From: Palaemon carinicauda
Taxonomy: Eukaryota > Arthropoda > Malacostraca > Decapoda > Palaemonidae
NCBI RefSeq assembly: GCF_036898095.1
Contig: NC_090759.1
Span: 19,634,601 to 19,698,600 of the forward strand
Direction of reading: 5' to 3'
DNA length: 64,000 bases
Shown here: positions 46,693 to 57,947 of the stretch, one piece after another
Numbering within the stretch: the first letter of the stretch is position 1
Layout: the number at the start of each line of letters is the position of its first letter
Made by a program: the position numbers and the translations under genes
Notes under the pieces: model-generated
The model's input: the letters and a program-made list of their open reading frames with translations, nothing else
What the model was told of the DNA's origin: nothing
The model's database searches: none

Positions 46693-47510
46693 TTTTTCTT
46701 AGCATACCAATCTGAAGCTTTGGCGAAGCTAAAGGACAAGCCATGATAGTTTTAGTTAGGGATAACTACCACAACCGCCAGTTAGCGAGTGGGGGTGGAG
46801 GTAGTGCAACTACCCCTCTCACTCACTCACCTTGGCTGAGCAACCAATTTTTCTTTCTGGCAGGACTTCTCGGGGGACAGGGTGTCGGGCCTAATTGTAT
46901 AAAAAGCTCAAGGTTTGTATTCTAAGAAAAATACAAATTATTTCACAAAATTGTCATTTGTTCCTACACAAATAAAACTTTGCTATTTATAGAAGGGAGG
47001 AAGTTCTCACCAACTGGCCTTGGTTTGACTTGGTTTTCTATTTCTCGGTGTATGGTCGAGTGTAGTAGGAACCCTACCATCACTAAAATGGAGTGCTGAA
47101 AATAGTGTATGCAGAATCTGTGTGTTTGTGATGCTAGCAATGCAGCTGGTCTTTAGCGTAGGAACCTAAGTCGTAAAGATAGGAGAGTCCTTGGACTTTA
47201 CCCAATACCCTCTCTTGTAAGGGTATTGGGGGCACAACAAGTATTAATTCTATACTTAAGATACACAAGGGAAGTGGATCTTATCAGCAGAGAGGTGAAG
47301 TCAGCTGTGCTGAATACTGCGGAGCTGATTCTCCAGAGGGGAAGAAGGTGAAAGGAGCCAGTCATTCTTACCCATTATACCCCAGACTAACCCAGGTAAC
47401 CTTGATCCTCTGCTACTTATCCATCAAGGAGCTTGAAGTGCAGCCACCACAGAACCAAAGGAAAACATCTCCATGTTCCTGTGGGTTACATCTTGCAGGT
47501 AATGGGCGGT
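46693..47510 (-). mobile_element. DIRS-5: 3' end of a minus-strand DIRS element
   Basis: Read on the minus strand: recombinase C-terminus (47505-47424, HYLQDVTHRNMEMFSFGSVV then AALQAP and a stop), a 3' region, an ICR-like segment at 46985-46905 (TTGTCATTTGTTCC, GAAAAATACAAATT) and a right ITR (46850-46693) related to that of the mini-DIRS (GCTAACTRGC and TAGTTAGGGATAACTA-like blocks). Its right end abuts the right end of DIRS-3. Confidence 0.65.
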
Positions 47511-47519
47511 TGTCATGGG

Positions 47520-48657
47520 TTGATACAATTCTTTTAAAAGGATGTTATAAAACACATAAATATCTATTCTGAAAGTGTGAGCAGCGAGGCGAGACGAGAT
47601 CCGACTACCATATTGTTTGGTCAAATCTGTCATCACTTCACTGTCGTCAGCATTTTGAAAGTAAATCGAGCCTCATCGAGAGCGCCTGCCGCGATAAGGG
47701 GACTGTCCTATTTTGACCAAGATGTCGTCTTAATTAATGGAGTCCGCATATTTTGAGAAACCGAGCCTGAGGGAAATCCTTGTTTATAATATATGTCATC
47801 ATGGAAGAGCATGTGCTGGCCTTTTGTTATGACTTGTCACGTGGTCCAGATTGCATCAGAAATTTCTTCTAGAAGCTTCCATGGAGTGATCGAAGTGGGC
47901 GTTTTTGAGGAAGCCAAGAGACAAAGAATTGTTAAAAAGAACGCCTTCCATGGAAATGACCGCTGCATACTGTAATTGACTCCGCCCATACATGGGTATA
48001 TAAACTTCAAGAAGAGATTGTCCAAGAGAGATAGGACAGGACATAAAACAAGAGAGGAACTATGTTCAAAGCAGATAAGATCCAAGTCCTAACGAGATAA
48101 GAAACAGAGAAGACCAGAAGTCTGATAGATCAAGATTCTAACCTTCCCCTCAAACAGCAAAAGCCTATCTCCAAAATCCTGTTATGGCCGAGAAGAAGAT
48201 ACACATTGAAGCAGCCAGTCCTACCTACTTGAGACGAGAAGTAGCCAACGCTGCCTGCAGCCTGCCTTAGTTCAACAGTATCATCGAATTCTTGGAAGAA
48301 GACCTCTGATGTCCCATTTTGATGCCACCCTTTCTGTGACGTCTTTGAATCCGGTCATCGTGCCAGTTTCATCTAAACTTCAGCTGACCTTCTACAACGT
48401 TCTCAAGCCTGAAGTCTCCGTACCAGTATTTTTACCTTCCTGACTGTTCCCCTTTTCTATTGATGTTGGATTGATTTGATTTGTAAATTAGATAAAGTAA
48501 ACAAATTAGTAACATTGATTTTCTTTATATAAGTTTGTGAATAAACGTGTTGTGTTTTTTGTGTTTCTTTTTATATTTATTTACCATATTTCAATGGTGG
48601 TGTACCACCTGTGTCACACGATCGTACATAGTAACGACATTTCTCTTTTTTTGTATA
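47520..48657 (+). mobile_element. Possible solo LTR or LTR-like block
   Basis: There is no protein-like ORF. A TATA-like GGTATATAAAC at about 47995-48005 and an AATAAA at 48540-48545 are about 540 bp apart, and a T/G-rich stretch follows. This arrangement (promoter, R-like region, polyadenylation signal) resembles a long LTR, for example of a BEL-type element. I found neither a partner LTR nor a target duplication, so ordinary promoter-like host DNA is an alternative. Confidence 0.3.
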
Positions 48658-48659
48658 TA

Positions 48660-51133
48660 CAGTAATACCTTGAGATACAAGTTCAATCCGTTCCGGGACC
48701 GAGCTCGTATTTCAATTTGCTCGTATCTCAGATGAATTTTTCCCATCTAAAATAACTAAAAACAAATTAATGACCAAAAAAACAGTATATTACAGAGGAA
48801 AAACATGTTTTTAATTGTTGTAGTCAACATCCTACACTAACAAAATAACAAATAGCTATGAACTGGTTATGAAATGTAACATTATTATGCAGTATAGTTC
48901 TTACTTTCAAGACAGATGGTAGCGGCTAACGGCAGTGTGTGGAGGAGGAGGAGGGAGAGAGGACGGGGAGGAGAAAGACTTGACGGCAACACTTTCGTAC
49001 CACTGCGTAACATAACTTTAACTTTAAATTCAACTTAGATGAAACTCAACTATAAATCTAACTTAAATGAAATTAGCTTACTGTACACACTTAGAAATAA
49101 AATGTTAATTTTACGATACACTAAACTTAATTCTACATTTTGTTTTAATTTTCATTTTTTTTACTTTTCTTCTTCCGGCTTGGCTCTTTTAGCCTCTCTT
49201 TAACCTGCACTTTTTGACGGCCTTTTTAAAAGGAACCTATCTAGGGATGTTTGCTTTTGTCTTCCCTTCAAAATGTTGCGAAAATGACTCACGCAAGTGT
49301 CGTCACATTAGGCTATCGCACGACCACTCGCCAACTTGTCCGGGTGCCTCTTTTCCATAATATTAGAAAACTCCTGCCACTTCGCTAACATGTCTTTGAT
49401 TTCTGCCATAGAAAGGCGGCCCCTCGTCTTTCACCTCCTCCTTGCTACTGAGCTCCTACAACACCTCCAAATGTTGCATCTCCTGGAGCTCTATCAATTC
49501 CTGTGTCGTGAGCTCTTCCTGATGCTCCTTGACAAGGTCATTCACGTCTTCCTCGTCTACCTCCAGCCCCACGGACTTTCTAGGAGACATGATTTCATCC
49601 ATCACAACAGGTTTGGGGTCATCAGGGTCTGTCGTATCAAACCCTTCAAAGTCCCTCTCAGCGACGGAAGCTGGCCACAATTTCTTCCACGCTAAATTAA
49701 GAGTTTGTCTTGTGACACCCTGCCATGTATCATCAATAATTTTCAATCAAAGTACGTTGTTGAAATGTTCCTTCCAAAATTCCCGAAGGGTGAGATTGGT
49801 GTTGTCTGTGACATCGAAGCATTTCTTGAATAAATGCTTCGTGTACAGTTTCTTGAAGTTAGAAATAACTTGTTGGTCCATGGGCTGGAGGAGTAGATCG
49901 GAGTTGGGCGGGAAATAAAGGACCTGGATGAACCTGAATTCATCAAGAATGTCCTCTTTGAGACCAGGAGGGTGACCAGGGGCATTGTCGGGACCAGGAG
50001 ACATTTCAATGGTAGGTTTTTCACCGCCAAATATTTTTTGACTGCTGGACCAAAGCACAGATTAACCCATTCTGTGAAGAAATGCCGGGTAACCTAAGCC
50101 TTAGCATTAGCGCGCCACATCACTTGCAGTTTTTCTTTCAAGATCCTTTGGCTCTTGAAAGCACGTGGTTTTGCAGAGTGGTACACCAGGAATGGCTTGA
50201 CCTTACAGTCACCGCTGGCACTGGCACACAAGGCTAGAGTTAACCGGTCCTTCATGGGTTTATGGCCCGGTAGTCTCTTCTCCCCTGCCGTGATGAAAGT
50301 CCTCCTGGGCATTTTCTTCTTCTAAAAAATGGCCAATTTCATTGCAATTGAAGACTTGTTGAGGGATGAAGCCATGTCGGGCGATAACCGAGGCAAAGGT
50401 TGTGACAAAGTCTGCCGCGGCTTTCGCGTTGGAACTTGCTGCTTCCCCATGCCTCACCACCGAGTGTATCCCAGTCCTTTTCTTAAAATTATCCAGCCAG
50501 CCACGACTGGCTTTGAAGGTTTCCGCTGGTGTCAAAGTCTTCCCTTCCTTGGCTGCTTGCTTCCCTTTCAAGTCATCATCGATTCTACTGGCCTTCTCAC
50601 ATATGATCGTCTTAGTCACGCTATCTCCCGCCAACTGTTCCTGCTTCATCCAGATTAAAAGAAGCCTCTCCATCTCGTCGTGAATATCACTACGCAGCTT
50701 GAAAAGCATGGTTAGTCCAGCTCAGTCACTCTTACGCCACTCTCATGTTTTTGCGATTATTTCATGCTTCATCTCTATTGTCATCATGCACTTTTTCTTT
50801 AAACTACCCTTGGTTGCACTTGCTTACTTTGGACCCATTGTTTATTTAATTAATTATGCACCGATTCATGCAAAAAAAACACGTAAAAAACAAAACAATA
50901 CGGCCAGTGCTCGGAGATAACCTTACGCGACGGAGATCCGACCGGAAAGACCGAGCGATGCTGTCGTCATGAACAGCCTCTCGCACATGCGGCCACCTGG
51001 CAGCCGCATAGGGAACTACTGTACCTCATACCTCAAATTTTTCCTCGTATCTCAGGATAGAAATTTGCTCAGAACTCTCCTCGTATCTCAATTTTCTTGT
51101 ATGTTGGGACGGTCGTATCTCAAGGTATTACTG
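48660..51133 (-). mobile_element. Tigger/pogo-type DNA transposon 2 (2.5 kb)
   Basis: Starts CAGTAATACCTTGAGATACA and ends CTCAAGGTATTACTG, flanked by TA at 48658-48659 and 51134-51135. Sub-terminal CTCGTATCTCA words occur at both ends. It sits at the left edge of the Ty3/Gypsy 5' LTR. Confidence 0.92.
49140..50831 (-). pseudogene. Tigger 2 transposase, heavily damaged
   Basis: From an MGPK start at 50831 the frame soon meets stops (codon 5 is TAA). The middle of the HTH domain is missing near 50715. 50709-50260 carries IHDEMERLLLIWMKQEQLAG, then SGWLDNFKKR-like sequence and FNCNEIGHF, where the first catalytic Asp is Asn. A frame change leads to MPRRTFITAGEKRLPGHKPM (50312-50094), and further changes near 49990 pass through the DNAPGHPPGL and QPMDQQVISNFKKLYTKHLF blocks, then 49746-49456. 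Not functional. It is related to, but a different family from, transposases 1 and 3. Confidence 0.85.
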
Positions 51134-51135
51134 TA

Positions 51136-51365
51136 TCATCCTTTGTATCTTCGCTCTCCCTTCACATTGACAGCAACTTGTATTAACCTGTCTACCTACT
51201 TCATTGTTAACTGTTAACAGAAGCGGTTTGATAAGAAATAGCATGTTTGTATTTTGTGACCTTCTTACTGGGTATGTACATATATACTCGATGTGTCTGT
51301 AATAAAGTTACTCAGTTGCATTCATCTCACCTTTGACTCACACAACCTACTCTTGGACCTTAACA
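51136..51365 (+). repeat. Ty3/Gypsy 5' LTR
   Basis: Matches the 3' LTR block by block: CTTTGTATCTTCGCTCTCCC, GACAGCAACTTGTATTAACC, TTCATTGTTAACTGTTAACA, TGTAATAAAGTTACT (with AATAAA) and CACAACCTACTCTTGG. Its first bases lie at or beyond the Tigger 2 insertion, so the true 5' edge is uncertain. Confidence 0.85.
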
Positions 51366-51366
51366 T

Positions 51367-51384
51367 TGGTGACCACGGAGGTTG
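51367..51384 (+). promoter_or_regulatory. Primer-binding site, tRNA-Trp-like
   Basis: TGGTGACCACGGAGGTTG begins one base after the LTR. The first eight bases match the TGGTGACC start of tRNA-Trp primer sites used by CsRn1-type elements; the rest has drifted. Confidence 0.6.
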
Positions 51385-52211
51385 ACTCGCTCCTCCCGAT
51401 TTCCCCCCCCCCTTCACTGTTACTATGGCGGACTCCACGGAAGTTGGCGCTGGCCCATTCAAACTGCTTGGTTTCAGTGCGCAGAAGTCCAGTTCCGCAT
51501 CAAAGGCATGACTCGCTCAACCACTAAAGCAGATTGGGTTCTCGCGGCGATACCCGAGGACACCTTCCCGGAAATCTCCGACTGGCTTTGTGAACAAGGA
51601 GACTCCCCAATAGCATATGACACCCTCAAAACATACCTTCTGCAGCAGTACTTACTGTTGCCAGCCGCTCATATAGCAAAGCTTTTTCACCTCTCAACAA
51701 CCGTTGGGGGACCACAGGGCTTCGTTCACCCTCAGGGAAATGACCAGTATCGCTCGCCTGCAACCTGCCGCAAACGGCTCTCCTCGTGAGGTGAACCTAC
51801 TTTGTGCCCTTTGGCTACGCCGTTTACCTGAATCTGTACACGCTGCCATACCTGATGTCGATAGTTTACCCATAAAGGACTTGATGACCAAAGTCGACAC
51901 CCTTATGGACAGCCAGTCGACGCCCTTATGGACAGCCACTTCAGATCTTCAAGACCTCCATCAACGCCTCCACTCCTGACGAAGAGGACACCTATTCAAC
52001 GTCAACCGAAGCTGACGTGAATGCCGTAAGATATACACGCCTACCCCGTGACGTGCTGGAGCGGCGACAAAGCCACCCATCACCCACCACTCGCTCGCGC
52101 CCCAAACAACGACTTCTACAGCCACTTACTGCCGTCCATCGGCCGCAGTTTTGCTACTACCACTCCAGATTCGGGGCTGCCGCGAAGAAATGTGCCAAAG
52201 ATTGTCAGTGA
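51382..52211 (+). pseudogene. Ty3/Gypsy gag remnant
   Basis: Probable start at ATG 51425, with early frame changes. Gag sequence is seen in 51382-51789 (AEVQFRIKGMTRSTTKADWV), 51704-51979 (NLLCALWLRRLPESVHAAIP) and 52017-52211. The last ends in FCYYHSRFGAAAKKCAKDC, a CX3HX9-10CX3C pattern like the CHCC zinc motif of CsRn1-type gags rather than CCHC. Broken in at least three places. Confidence 0.72.
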
Positions 52212-52269
52212 CCAAAAATCGTGCAAGTAGGCGCTCGCTCGTGGCGGTGACCTCCCGTGTTTCTAATCT

Positions 52270-53452
52270 TTTTTTTTTTACATGATGCAGGAACAGACGT
52301 GCGATTTTTGGTAGACGCAGGTATTGTCGTTCACTTTTGGCAAAGAAACTCTTCAGGACACGACGTAGTCTGTCTAAGTCTGCCCACATCCGCCTGGTAG
52401 CTGCCAACGGATCTGCGACACCCACCTACGGTTACGAGAACCTCCCTTTATTGTTTGGAAACTGCAAATTTAATTAGAAGTTTCTCGTTGCTGATGTCAC
52501 ATTGCCAATCCTTGGTGCGGATTTTCTCTCTCACTTCCACCTAATGGTCGATGTTGCCCACCAACGATTGGTCAACGCAGACTCGTACTTGTCGACACCT
52601 CTTCAACCCACCCCCTCCTACCTCGCTCTCCACATCAGCGCACCCACGGATGCCTACGCCCACCCCCTCACGTTGTACCCGGAAGTTTTCCGTCCAGAAC
52701 TTCGTCAAACGTCCAAGGATCCTGCCAAAATCGGTATTTATCACCATATCAAGACGACGGGACCCCCATTCTTCGCCAAATTCAAACGTCTGGCACTGGA
52801 TCGATTGGCAGACGCCAAACAGACGTTTGCCGAAGAAAGATGGCTCCTTCCGTCCGTGTGGGGATTAAAGGGGCCTGAACATGCAAACAGAACCAGATCA
52901 CTAACTTCCCAAACATTGCTGACGTGACCTCCTACCTGCACAAAGCGAAGGTTTCTCCACGCTCGACCTCCTGAAGGGGTATTATCAGCTGCCTATGAAC
53001 CTAGAAGACATCCCCAAGACTGCCATCACCACTATCTTCGGTACATGCACCTTCAATTACTCCTGTTTTGGCCTTTGTAATGCTGGGGCCACTTTTCAAC
53101 ATCTCATGGATGTCATCTTAGGGGACCTCTCCTTCTGTTTATGTTACATGGATGACATACTTGTGTTCTCTTCCTCAAAAGAGGAACACCTCCGTCACTA
53201 ATCCGGTACAACAAGCGTACCTTTGGCACCAACGAAGTGTCATTTTTAGGGCACCGCATCAGTCCTGAAGGAGTCCATCCCCTCCCTGAGAAGGAAGCAG
53301 CTCTTCAGAACTTCCCCACGCCCTCAACTGTCAAAGCACTGCAGGAATTCTTGAGCATAATCAACTACAGTATTATCACCGTTTTCTGCCAGCCATTGCC
53401 GTCACTCTTGCTCCCCTCTATGCATCTCTCTAGGGCAAGCCAAAAGACCTGA
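52270..53452 (+). pseudogene. Ty3/Gypsy protease and reverse transcriptase remnant
   Basis: A protease trace: FLVDAG near 52305 (the usual DTG replaced by DAG), and LPILGADFLSHFHLMVDVAH at 52505-52560. RT: GIYHHIKTTGPPFFAKFKRL (52732-52791), FSTLDLLKGYYQLPM near 52950-52995, FGLCNAGATFQHLMD, the active site YMDDILVF (about 53143-53166) and VSFLGHRISPEGVHPLPEKE (53240-53299). Stops, and a short deletion near 52855-52930, remove part of the fingers. Confidence 0.85.
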
Positions 53453-53453
53453 A

Positions 53454-53923
53454 GTGGGGTCCTCTTCAAGAAGCAGCCTTTGTAACGCAAAGTATGATCT
53501 ATATATCAACCGGTGCTGCTCTCACTTTTCCCGTCCCACATGCCCCTCTCCTCTCCACCGATGCCAGAGACGTCGCTATTGGTGCAGTACTCGAACAGGT
53601 GGTCAACGGCTGGCCCCACCCATTGGCCTTCTTCAGCAGAAAACTGTCCAAGTCAGAATTGGGTTTTTCTATCTTCGATCGCGCATTGCTGGTGGTGCAC
53701 TTGGCTGTCCGTCACTTTCGTCTTTTCTTAGAAGGTACGCCTTTCATCATTTGCACAGACCACATGCCTATGGTGCACGCCTCCACTAGGCAGTCTGACG
53801 CCTGGTCCGCCCGTCAACGCCCAAATCTCTCTGCCGTGGCTGAATACAATTGCACCCTTCAACACGTTCCTGGGAAAATGAATCCCGTTGCCGGTGCCCT
53901 GTCAAGAAACACGTTGGCTGCCG

Positions 53924-53925
<2 letters not shown>
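53454..53925 (+). pseudogene. Ty3/Gypsy RNase H remnant
   Basis: Frame from 53494: LLSTDARDVAIGAVLEQVVN (first Asp), HPLAFFSRKLSKSELGFSIF, DRALLVVHLAVRHFRLFLEG (Glu position altered to the Asp-Arg context), FIICTDHMPMVHA and a VPGKMNPVAGALSRN end where ADALSR is usual. The (TAA)n repeat cuts the frame at 53926. Confidence 0.85.
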
Positions 53926-53970
<45 letters not shown>

Positions 53971-54582
53971 TGCTAAGCTACAACCTTAGTTGGAAAAGCA
54001 CAATGCTATAAGCCCAGGGGTTCCAACAGGGAAAATAGCCCAGTGAGGAAAGGAAACAAGGAAAAATAAAAATTTCAAGTAGAGTAACAACATTGAAATA
54101 AATATCTGCTTTAAAAACTATAAACATTTTAACAAAACAAGAGGAAGAGAAATAAGATAGAATAGTGTGCCCGAGTGTACCCTCAAGCAAGAGAACTCTA
54201 ACCCAAGGCAGTGGAAGACCATGGTACAGAGGCTATGGCACTACCCAAGACTAGAGTACAATGGTTTGATTTTGGAGTCTCCTTCTCCTAGAAGAGCTGC
54301 TTACCATAGCTAAAGAGTCCCTTCTACCCTTACCAAGAGGAAAGTAGCCACTGAACAATTACAGTGCAGTAACCCCTTGGGCGAAGAAGAATTGTTTGGT
54401 AATCTTAGTGTTGTCAGGTGTATGAGTACAGAAGAGAATATGTAAAGAATATGCCAGACTATTCAGAGGGTGTATGTAGGCAAAAGGGAAAATGAACCGT
54501 AACCAGAGAGAAGGATCCAATGTAGTATTGTCTGGCCAGTCAAAAGACCCTATAACTCTCTAGCAGTAGTATCTCAACGGGT
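53926..54582 (-). repeat. (TAA)n-tailed interspersed repeat, copy 2
   Basis: Second copy of the repeat at 13866-14491, in the same orientation, with a longer (TTA)n tract (53926-53968). It stops at ATCTCAACGGG, about 35 bp short of the minus-strand 5' end present in copy 1, so it is 5' truncated. It separates RNase H from integrase in the Gypsy element. Confidence 0.85.
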
Positions 54583-55116
54583 TTAACTGGGATTGGATTA
54601 CAACGCCTTGGCTGAAGCCCAACGACAGGATCCACCGTATCAAGCATGTAGGACATCCTGTACATCCCTCCCTTGGGAAGATATTACTCCAACACCACCC
54701 TCCTCTGCGACATCAGTACTGGTAGATCGCAACCGTGGATTCCTGCTCCCATGCGGCGACAGGCGCTTGATTTCATTCATGGCCTTTCACATCCCTTGCG
54801 CCGTTCTAGAGCAAATTTCATTTGGCACGGCATTACTAGGAATGCTAAGGATTGGGTTCGCCCCTGTATTTCTTGCCAAACTTCCAAAGTACATCAACAC
54901 ACGCCTTTCCTTAACCTCAGCGTCGTTTCGCCCACATTCACGTCGACGTTGTAGGCCCCCTACCCACATCACAAGGGGATCGTTACCTGTTTACCGTCAT
55001 TGACCGCTCCACTTGTTGGCCTAAAGCCATTTCCATGGAAACTGCAACGTCTGCCTCAGGTACATCTGCCTTACTTTCAGGATGGATAGCAAGATTTGGT
55101 ATCCATGAGCATATTA

Positions 55117-57947
55117 CAGTGGAACCTCTACATACGAATTTAATCCGTTCCAGAACCAACTTCGGATGTAGAAATTGTTCGGATGTCGAAACGAATTTTC
55201 CCATAAGAATACATTGAAATAGGATTAATCCGTGGTTGAGCCCAAAAACCTATGATAACTTCTTAATAAACTACTACACATAATTTTCCCATGAGAATAA
55301 TGAACACTAAATTAGATAATAGACATGTAAATAAGAAGAATAGACATGTAATTAAGAAGAATTAGCAAAAAATGATAAATAAGAAACGGGTTTTTAGCGT
55401 CACTACCTTAGAAACTCCAGCGCAGGTGTTGTTCGTCTTCGCTACGCAGAGAGGAGAGAGGAGACGGACGGACGGCGAGGAGGTAGAGAGGTTAACTACG
55501 ATAAACGTAACACTACCGTAACTTATTCTAACTTACACTAAGTGAACTTTAACATAACTTAGCTTATTTTTTTTTTATTTTTATATTTTATATTTTTTTT
55601 TTACATTTTCTTTTTTTCTTTTTGATGATTACGTAATTTTAATCACTATCACTTACATTTAACATTGACTGAATTTCTTTTGCTTCACTCTTTTCCGTTT
55701 TCTGTGTTTCACTTTCTTCCGCTTCACTCTTTGCCGTTTTCTTCGGTTCACTTACATCCTCTTCATCGCGAGTTCGCTTCGCAGTTTTTTTAAAGAAAGC
55801 ATCGATAGATAATTGCTTGGTATGGCTTTTCAGAATGTTTCGAAAGTGAGTTAGGCAAACATCATTGAATTGAGAAACTACACGACAAACCTGCAATTTC
55901 TTTGGATGGTATTAGTCGATGAAGTCAACCACGTCTTGATATTTTCCTAACACCTCTTTTATTTGCGCTGAACCTAACACATGTTCTACCTCCTCGCTCT
56001 CTTCCTCGTCATCACTCATGTGCTCCGACATAGCATGGAGTTCCTTGAGCTCATCCGTCGTCAGTTCGTCGTGATATTCGGCGACTAGTTCCGTAACGTC
56101 ATCTGCGTTGACCTCCAGACCCATGGACTTGCCAAGGGAGACTATTTCCTCTACGGCTTCCGCTGCACCGACCACGGGATCAGGTTCGGGGTCAAAACCC
56201 TCGAAATCTCGGGGAGCAACAGCATCAGGCCAAAGCTTCTTCCAAGCGGAATTCAGGGTCCGTCAAGTTAATCCCACCCAAGCCTGATCTATGATCTTCA
56301 AGCAGTGCACGATGTTGAAGTGGCCCCTCCAAAATTCACGCAAAGTTAAGTTGGTGCTTTGCGTGACATTAAAGCACTGCTTAAATAAGTGCTTGGTGTA
56401 CAGCTTCTTAAAATTAGAGATGTCTTGCTGGTCCATGGGCTGGAGGATAGAGGTGGTATTCGGTGGAAGATACAGCACCTTTATGAACTTGAATTCATCG
56501 AAGATATCATCTTCAAGTCCGGGGGGGTGAGCGGGTGCATTGTCAAGGCATAGCAGGCACTTTAAAGGCAATTTCTGTTCATGAAGATACTTCTTCACAG
56601 AAGGGCCGAAAACTTGGTTTACCCATTGCACAAAGAATTGCCTAGTGACCCAGGCCTTCGAGTTGGATCGCCTGAAAACATGAAGCTGATCCTTATCGAC
56701 GTTGTGTGCTTTAAAGGCCCTAGGGTTCTCTGAATGGTAAACAAGTAAGGGCTTGACTTTAAAGTCCCCACTAGCGTTGGCACATAGGGCAAGAGTCAAC
56801 CGATCCTTCATTGGCTTATGCCCAGGCAATTTCTTCTCTTCGGCAGTGATGTAGGTTCGACTCGGCATCTTCTTCCAAAACAGCCCGGTTTCATCACAAT
56901 TAAACACCTGCTGCTCTATGTAGCCTTCTTCCTTCACGATCTTTTCAAAGTTCTTGACAAAGTCAGCTGCAGCCTTTGTGTCCGCACTAGCAGCCTCTCC
57001 GTGGCGAACAACTGAATGAATCCCGGACCGTTTCTTAAATTTCTCGAACCAGCCACGAGATGCCTTGAAATCATCTGAGGAAGGCTCGGTTGAACTCTCC
57101 CCAGCATCACCCCCAGAGCTCTCCTCCTTCAAGTCCGTAAAGATGGCGTGCGCCTTCTCGCAGATAACGGTCTCGGTGATGGTGTCGCCAACGATCTCTC
57201 TATCCTTAATCCACACTAGTAGAAGTCGTTCCATCTCTTCTATGATAGGGGTACGGCGTTTGGAAATTATAGTGATCCCCTTAGAAGGTTTCACTGCTTT
57301 AATAGCTTCCTTCTGTTTAAGGATTGTCGAGATCGTCGACATATTACGGCCATACTGTTTAGCAAGTTCACTCACGCGGATGATACGCTCATGTTTTTCA
57401 ATAATTTCCTGCTTAATTTCTATAGAAAGCATTTCCTTCTTCCTTTTCTCACCACTACCACTACCACTGGCAAAACTAAGCCTTTTAGGACCCACACTTT
57501 ACGTAAATTACCGTTAAAGGATGCACATGAAAAATCACGATTAAAACAGAGTTAATATCAGAACGCACAGAGCACAACCGCAAGAAGCCGACGAGAACAG
57601 AGGACTGACCCAAGCCGCGCTAATTGAGCGTCCCTCCGAGGTCGATGTGCTGCCTTCTATTGGCGGAAATAAAAAAAAACTTCAGGCGCTATGAGCACCG
57701 ACTACGCGTACGAGTATTGTTTACTTCGGGTGTCGAAAAAAACATTCGGGTGTAGAGTCGGAACGTGTTCGAATTGTACTTCGCGTGTCGAAAAATTCGG
57801 ATACAACCATACAACCGGTACGACAAAAATTGCTTACTTCGTGTGTCGAAATAAAATTCGGGTGTAGAGTAAAAAAATTTGCTCGAATTTTACTTCAGAT
57901 GTTGGAAAATTCGGATGTAGATACGTTCGTGTGTAGAGGTTCCACTG
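55117..57947 (-). mobile_element. Tigger/pogo-type DNA transposon 3 (2.8 kb)
   Basis: Starts CAGTGGAACCTCTACATACG and ends GTGTGTAGAGGTTCCACTG, flanked by TA (55115-55116 and 57948-57949). Sub-terminal GTGTCGAAA and TTCGGATGTAGA words occur at both ends. Inserted in the Ty3/Gypsy integrase. The transposase is on the minus strand. Confidence 0.95.
55639..57495 (-). pseudogene. Tigger 3 transposase, two nonsense codons (618 codons)
   Basis: One frame from the ATG at 57495 to 55639, broken only by TGA at 56263-56265 (residue 411) and TAA at 55912-55914 (residue 528). CENP-B type HTH at about residues 22-70 (SELAKQYGRNMSTISTILKQ). The catalytic triad is intact: Asp201 (FNCDETG), Asp318 (LDNAPAH) and Asp355 (QPMDQQ). 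The C-terminal tail is Lys/Glu rich and ends VSDSD. The TGA stands where CGA would read Arg. It is the best preserved of the three transposases here, and both stops lie beyond the catalytic domain. Confidence 0.93.

Noticed and set aside
49336..49918. Plus-strand ORFs of 119 and 129 codons
   Set aside because: They are antisense shadows of the Tigger 2 transposase.
57065..57517. A 150-residue Ser-rich plus-strand protein
   Set aside because: It is antisense to the N-terminus of the Tigger 3 transposase.
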